Positions 59,804-64,000 of a DNA stretch of 64,000 nt are shown here, piece after piece. A model generated the notes under the pieces. The model was given only the letters and a program-made list of their open reading frames with translations. It did not search any database and was not told where the DNA came from. Each line of letters starts with the position of its first letter. Position 1 is the first letter of the stretch. The position numbers were made by a program, and so were the translations under genes. The DNA lies in contig OX637407.1 in the NCBI GenBank assembly GCA_951799425.1, positions 26,285,691-26,349,690 on the forward strand, read 5' to 3'. The stretch is from Ilex aquifolium. Lineage: Eukaryota; Streptophyta; Magnoliopsida; Aquifoliales; Aquifoliaceae.

Positions 59804-59808
59804 TAAAG

Positions 59809-60785
59809 CCTCAAGAATAATAGATTTCTTTGATACCCTTCTTTGTAATGTGGTAGTAATGAGATAATGGAGTTTGGGGTAGATAATGTGAACATCGTTT
59901 GAATTTTAATATTGTATCCTCAAGTCATGAAAACTCCAACGCCAGTGGTGGAGAAGACAGAGCATTTGTTATCACTGGGCTATATTTATGTTGGTTTCCT
60001 TATTCAGAGAAGGAAAATTTTGAACTTCAAAAAGATTTGTTTTGGACTTTAACTATAGTTGGTGAACTTCTTTACAAATGTTTTTAAAAAGTATATTTTT
60101 TTCCTAATAAGTCTCATATTGTGTACCAACCCTCTGTTTTCTCTATTAAAAAAGAGGAGAGAGAATCAAATTTTGTATTTTTTGAGCAATTATTCCATAA
60201 TATTATTGAGCTAGATTAACCCATATTATAAAGATAAAAAACATAATTTTTCCTCGTGTTCGTGTGAAGAAAGACAAATTTCAAATTCCGGAAATTACTT
60301 TCTTAGAATAGTGAAAAATAAGTTTCTACTAGCCCAAGACTCACAACCGAAGTTGAAGAAGAACGAAGAAATTAGAGTATAGTTCCAAAAATGAGGGAAG
60401 AACAAGACATTTATTATTGTGGAGAAATCTAAGTTGCAAGCTTACAATCAAAAGCTTACAAAAGAGAAAACTTACAAGAGAAAGTAGGAATAAGTTGCAA
60501 TAGTAATTGTTGTTGGTGATTTGTGTTTTTGTTGGTTTAGTGATTTGGGGTGGTGGGATCTATTTATAGGTGACTAGATAAGGGTCTAGAACCTCAAGGT
60601 AGGTGGAGGTTTGGAAGGTTCAAGAATTCTAGATTAGTGGTAAGTATTGGTAGAAAAGTGAAGGTTCTAGATGTTGGTAGAAGGCTCAAGGAGGATACCA
60701 AGTGCAAACATGTACTACAAGGTTCTAGATATATTAATCCTCACTACATCCCTACAAAATAATTACCAAAAGTTTACTTTAAGTT
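59809..60785. other. Repeat-like spacer, class unresolved
   Basis: About 60300-60750 has the look of a regulatory or LTR-type segment: a minus-strand CTATAAATAGATCCC and repeated AAGCTTACAA and TCTAGAACCT blocks. No matching ends or target duplications were found. No gene is seen. Confidence 0.35.
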
Positions 60786-61172
60786 TTAACAGTTCGGATA
60801 TAGCAAGAGCCCTTGAATCTAGAGCCGCTTGACGTACCAACCTAATTCCAACAATGCACTTCTTGGACCGAGAAAGAGGAACGACTTGACGTTGCATATT
60901 AGAACTCATTAAAACCCGATTCACATCATTATGCTCGATAATAGGAATGAGGGAAGTTCCAATAGAAAAATATTGGAAGGGAAAAATACTTCGAAGATGA
61001 ACCTGTTTCCTAGCAATAGTCAGGAATTCTTGACGATATCGAGCTGGAACAAACTGTTCTTCAGGAATACCCTAATTCAAGGCCAAAGAATTTTCTACCG
61101 CTACCATAAAATATTCATCTCTACGGGGTGATAAATAAAGCACCCGTACCCCTTTTGATCTCTCAGAAATTT
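60786..61172 (-). pseudogene. rpoB: Nuclear copy of plastid DNA (rpoB fragment)
   Basis: The minus strand reads as an internal part of the plastid RNA polymerase beta subunit: [78 protein letters not shown] and [14 protein letters not shown]. Sequence outside this span is unrelated to plastid DNA. An in-frame stop replaces the usual Arg of LALNRG, and several substitutions are present, so it is a non-functional nuclear insertion (NUPT). The transfer is old enough to have decayed modestly. Confidence 0.9.
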
Positions 61173-61199
61173 CACCCGTACCCCTTTTAATTCTATCAG

Positions 61200-61666
61200 A
61201 TGTGTTAATTGGGCAAATACGTCTATAGTGACTTGGATGGATATCTCTTATTCGAAAAACATAATTTGAGACCCTTCATTTTTTGGGCTCTAAGCAAACA
61301 TTTCACTTGCTTATAGTGTCAGCCAACCCTGACTCTCTCTCTAACTCCCCTTTTTTTTTTTCTTTCTCGCAATTATCGCCCATTCACTTCTCTCTCTTTG
61401 CCAAATTCTCCCCCCTCTCTCTGTCTTACTGGTAACGCCAAACCCACCTAAGACACACACAGAAAACCCTAACCAGACTCTTCCCCTCTCTCAAGGTAGT
61501 GCTCAGCCTCTCATTCTCCCTTTGCCTCAGTCATGGTATTCCTTCTCTCTCTCTCTCTTACTGTCCGTTGTGTGTGTTTTTGTTTGCTTGGTGTGGTTGT
61601 GTTCTGTGTGTATGCATATGTATGTGTGTTTCTATGTATCAGTGTGTGTGCTTCTGTGTGCATTGT

Positions 61667-61705
<39 letters not shown>

Positions 61706-62858
61706 TGATCTGGAGTATTTTTTCCATCGTTTTGAACACTAAATCATGAAATACCAACAATTCTTTGAACTGAATTGTTCATTAAGTCGTACTGGGTATA
61801 ATAAATTTTAGAATTTTTTAATTCAAAATTAAATACACCTTAAGATTGAATAAAATATAGTCATGTAATTGAAACACATTTGTTGTGACTTGGTACTACA
61901 TAAATTTTTATATAGCTGTTAGATATGTTTATGGTATTTGTCGTGTTTAATAATTTTTATTGATGTAATAGTTTTCGGTAACTATTCTCCTCTTTTATCA
62001 GGTAAGTAATATTTAAATTATTCTTTTTAAAATTTCATATTTTGTTGAAAGAATATCTATTACAATAAGCGTCATTGATTTTGGATTTTAAATATGCATT
62101 TGTTGTGATTTGTTACTGAATAAATTTTAATATAGATGTTAGATATGTTTATGGTACTTGTTGTGTTCAATAATTTTTCTTAACTTAATTATATAATATT
62201 TTTTTATACTCGGTAGCTTTTGGACTTGAGATAGCTTTTGATCCGAGTGTGTTATATGTAATGAATATATGGTGTATAATTGTAATATACACCAAGTTGG
62301 ATGCAACTTGTACTACATATATATTTTTTTGTTACGAAGTATTTTCATGCGCGGACAATTTCTAGATTTTGGTTGGGCTCGATCTCATATCAATCACAAA
62401 TTTTCATGATTTGTTATATGGATTGTGTGAATAATGAGTCTAAATTCTATGTGAATGTCAAGGTGATGTACATGAATCCCCATCATACCCAAATTTAATC
62501 ATTAACTTTCTTTTTTTTTTAAATTCACAAGATATATGTTGGGAAATCTCAATCTCACATCAAATAAAAAAGGAAATTAAAGTACTCTAATATATGATGA
62601 ATAATTATATTAAACATATGATAGAAACCATAGAAAACCATCAGTTATCAATTTGTGGCCCCGATAAATAAATGATGAGTTCTAGGTATGCAATTGTGAG
62701 AGAATGTTGTGTCGAACCATGAATGTGTTTGTGTAAGAATATTACATCATGTGACGATGTTGACCTGGTGTAACCGTGACACCCAATATGTACTCGATTA
62801 GATTAAACTTAGTTGTTATCCCTACTTGTTCGTAAGTGATCGAATGAAAAAACAAATA
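61200..62858. other. Spacer with a promoter/leader-like segment
   Basis: At 61330-61500 pyrimidine-rich DNA (CTCTCTAACTCCCC, AGAAAACCCTAACC, CTCTCAAGGTAGTG) looks like a plant 5' UTR with a donor-like AAG|GTAGTG, but no coding exon follows. A CT microsatellite lies at 61668-61702. The rest is AT-rich without a gene. Confidence 0.4.
61668..61702 (+). repeat. (CT)n microsatellite
   Basis: About 17 CT units, behind a TGTG-rich stretch. Confidence 0.9.
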
Positions 62859-63210
62859 GTTTCAGAAAAATTAGACTAATCATCAAAATAAACAATGGCC
62901 TTAGCCCAAAACCATTTAAGTTTCGTCAAAATGAAACCCGCCATGGCACTATACCATTTTGATTTTACAGAAATGCATGACTAGAAGCCTATTTACAAAT
63001 ATCTTCTGGGAGTGACTGATATTAAGTAGAATAAATAAGGCAACATATAGCCTAATCCCAGCTGCGCAACTTTGCCATAGTTGAATCCTTTCATACTTCA
63101 CAATGGGGTTTTGGCAACAGTAAACCCCACTTGCTTTCAATGTACAAACAGTGGTAGCAATTTCAAGCAATTCCTGCAAGTTTATATGCTGAATAAGTGG
63201 TCGACAGTTC
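62859..63210 (-). repeat. Second copy of the PAP2-like 3' flank
   Basis: Matches 48161-48465 in the same orientation, for example AATTAGACTAATCATCAAAA, TTTAAGTTTCGTCAAAATGA and GTAGCAATTTCAAGCAATTC. An extra stretch of about 50 bases lies near 63030-63080. The right end joins the solo LTR at 63211. Confidence 0.85.
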
Positions 63211-63774
63211 TGATGTTTCACAAATCGGTTTTTGTGCAATTTATCAGTTAAGAAGGTGAATAGGTATGATCAATGTGCAGTAAACAAACAATCAATGACT
63301 AAAATAGCAAATAAAGGATCAACACAGAGGTTTATAGTGGTTCGGCCGTGGCCTACGTCCACTTTGAATGACAGCGGTGGCCTTGGTGTTCTTTATTAAT
63401 AAAAAATCGTCACCGGAGGGTTTACACCGGAGAACTACAGTGCTTTGAGGGATAGAGGAACAACAATGTTGTAAGAGGTAGGAGAGGAGGTTTTTTGGGA
63501 GGCGTGCCCTAGATGATGAGAGGGCTTACATTTATAGAGTTAGGGTTTAGAGGTGAGGCGGTGACGTGAGGAAGGGGTTTCCTACTTGTTTTGGTAATTA
63601 CAAATTTGGTAGGGTTTCTCCGTGCGCCGCATTTCTCTCCCTCGTACTCTAATTCCTTCGGAGGAGAGCCCCAGCCGGATTGAACTTGGACTTGGTGGGT
63701 CTTTGCATAGCTGGGCTCTTCAATCGATGTTGGACCTTTTCACATAAATTGGGCTATTTGGGCTTGACCCATCA
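63211..63774 (-). mobile_element. Solo LTR inserted at the end of the second PAP2-like copy
   Basis: A 564-bp segment begins TGATG and ends CATCA, flanked by the exact 5-bp duplication AGTTC (63206-63210 and 63775-63779). On the minus strand a CTATAAATG promoter-like motif and GGCCACGGCCGAACCAC, a motif common near plant LTR ends, are seen. It interrupts sequence that is continuous at the homologous site 48460-48470. It is therefore younger than the gene duplication. No internal domains remain. Confidence 0.85.
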
Positions 63775-63777
63775 AGT

Positions 63778-64000
63778 TCAAAGTTCTTCATTTTTCACAG
63801 GGGTCCAATTCTTACCTGCGGCAGTATCTCTCCTAGCACGTAATACGAACCCAAGAACACATCCAACGAAAGCTCCAAGCACCAGGATGGCGGCGCCCTT
63901 AACAAACCATGAAAGTCTAGACTCCCTCTCTCCCATGGGCTTAGCGCCACCACCAACACTACTACTTCCACCACCATTGAGAACTTGACCTGACACCAAA
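63778..64000 (-). CDS. C-terminal end of a second PAP2-like phosphatase (partial, runs off window)
   Basis: 73 open codons match the C-terminus of the gene at 48466-53514: [40 protein letters not shown] and VKNEEL before the stop at 63778-63780. Differences include two single-codon length changes and several substitutions, yet the frame and the membrane anchor are kept. The stop codon is completed by bases of the LTR target duplication. The rest of the gene lies beyond the window, so it cannot be said whether the copy is whole or a fragment. It is a direct tandem duplicate, about 15 kb from the first copy. Confidence 0.85.
   Translation of the reverse strand, partial: LVSGQVLNGGGSSSVGGGAKPMGERESRLSWFVKGAAILVLGAFVGCVLGFVLRARRDTAAGKNWTPVKNEEL

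Noticed and set aside
60300-60750. Possible further solo LTR with a TATAAATAG motif
   Set aside because: No TG...CA ends with matching 5-bp flanks were found, so it is left as an unresolved repeat-like spacer.
1-64000. CRISPR arrays, bacterial operons or a biosynthetic gene cluster
   Set aside because: The DNA is plant nuclear; no spaced direct-repeat arrays of that kind and no functionally linked neighbouring enzymes were seen.

Overview
This window is nuclear DNA of a flowering plant, most likely a eudicot. The genes have short AT-rich introns of plant type, and the products are plant-specific: a chloroplast triose-phosphate translocator, a P-class PPR protein, a pectin-type Golgi methyltransferase and a C2H2 zinc finger with an EAR motif. 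The intergenic DNA is full of plant-type elements (Helitrons, MITEs, a SINE, a LINE end, solo LTRs) and holds a fragment of plastid DNA. The species cannot be named from the sequence alone.

Layout. 1-3.3 kb is repeat-rich intergenic DNA with a Helitron. 3.3-8.1 kb (minus) is a 12-exon triose-phosphate/phosphate translocator (TPT). 8.6-14.6 kb is a second, nested Helitron, AT-rich spacer and a minisatellite-bearing MITE. 14.9-17.8 kb (minus) is a seven-exon 14-3-3 protein. 18.95-20.46 kb (plus) is an intronless PPR gene, followed by a truncated LINE end and an unidentified exon-like stretch. 22.1-30.0 kb (minus) is an eight-exon QUASIMODO2-LIKE methyltransferase with a 4.1 kb intron. 30.6-34.3 kb is spacer with a SINE. 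35.8-37.9 kb (plus) is an ELM2/SANT chromatin protein. 42.1-43.7 kb (plus) is a four-finger C2H2 protein. 43.7-48.4 kb is spacer. 48.5-53.5 kb (minus) is a two-exon PAP2-like purple acid phosphatase whose 3.1 kb intron holds a solo LTR. 54.1-57.0 kb is a 2.9 kb Helitron. 57-63.2 kb holds a Tourist MITE, a 1.2 kb solo LTR and a plastid rpoB fragment. The window ends inside a second copy of the PAP2-like 3' end, which carries a solo LTR right behind its stop codon.

The genes are unrelated in function and do not form a cluster. Their order matters more: from memory, the homologues lie in two paralogous Arabidopsis chromosome 1 segments (14-3-3 iota, PPR, ELM2/SANT and C2H2 near At1g26480-At1g26590; QUL1, ELM2 and PAP2 near At1g13860-At1g13900). 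The window therefore looks like an unfractionated version of the ancestral block.

The most unusual signals are splice sites. The QUL gene keeps its frame only if one intron begins with GA, at a site one base from a perfect GTAAGT. The 14-3-3 gene needs a GC-AG intron. The TPT gene probably ends in a 27-nt exon. I found no sign of an undescribed multi-gene system.
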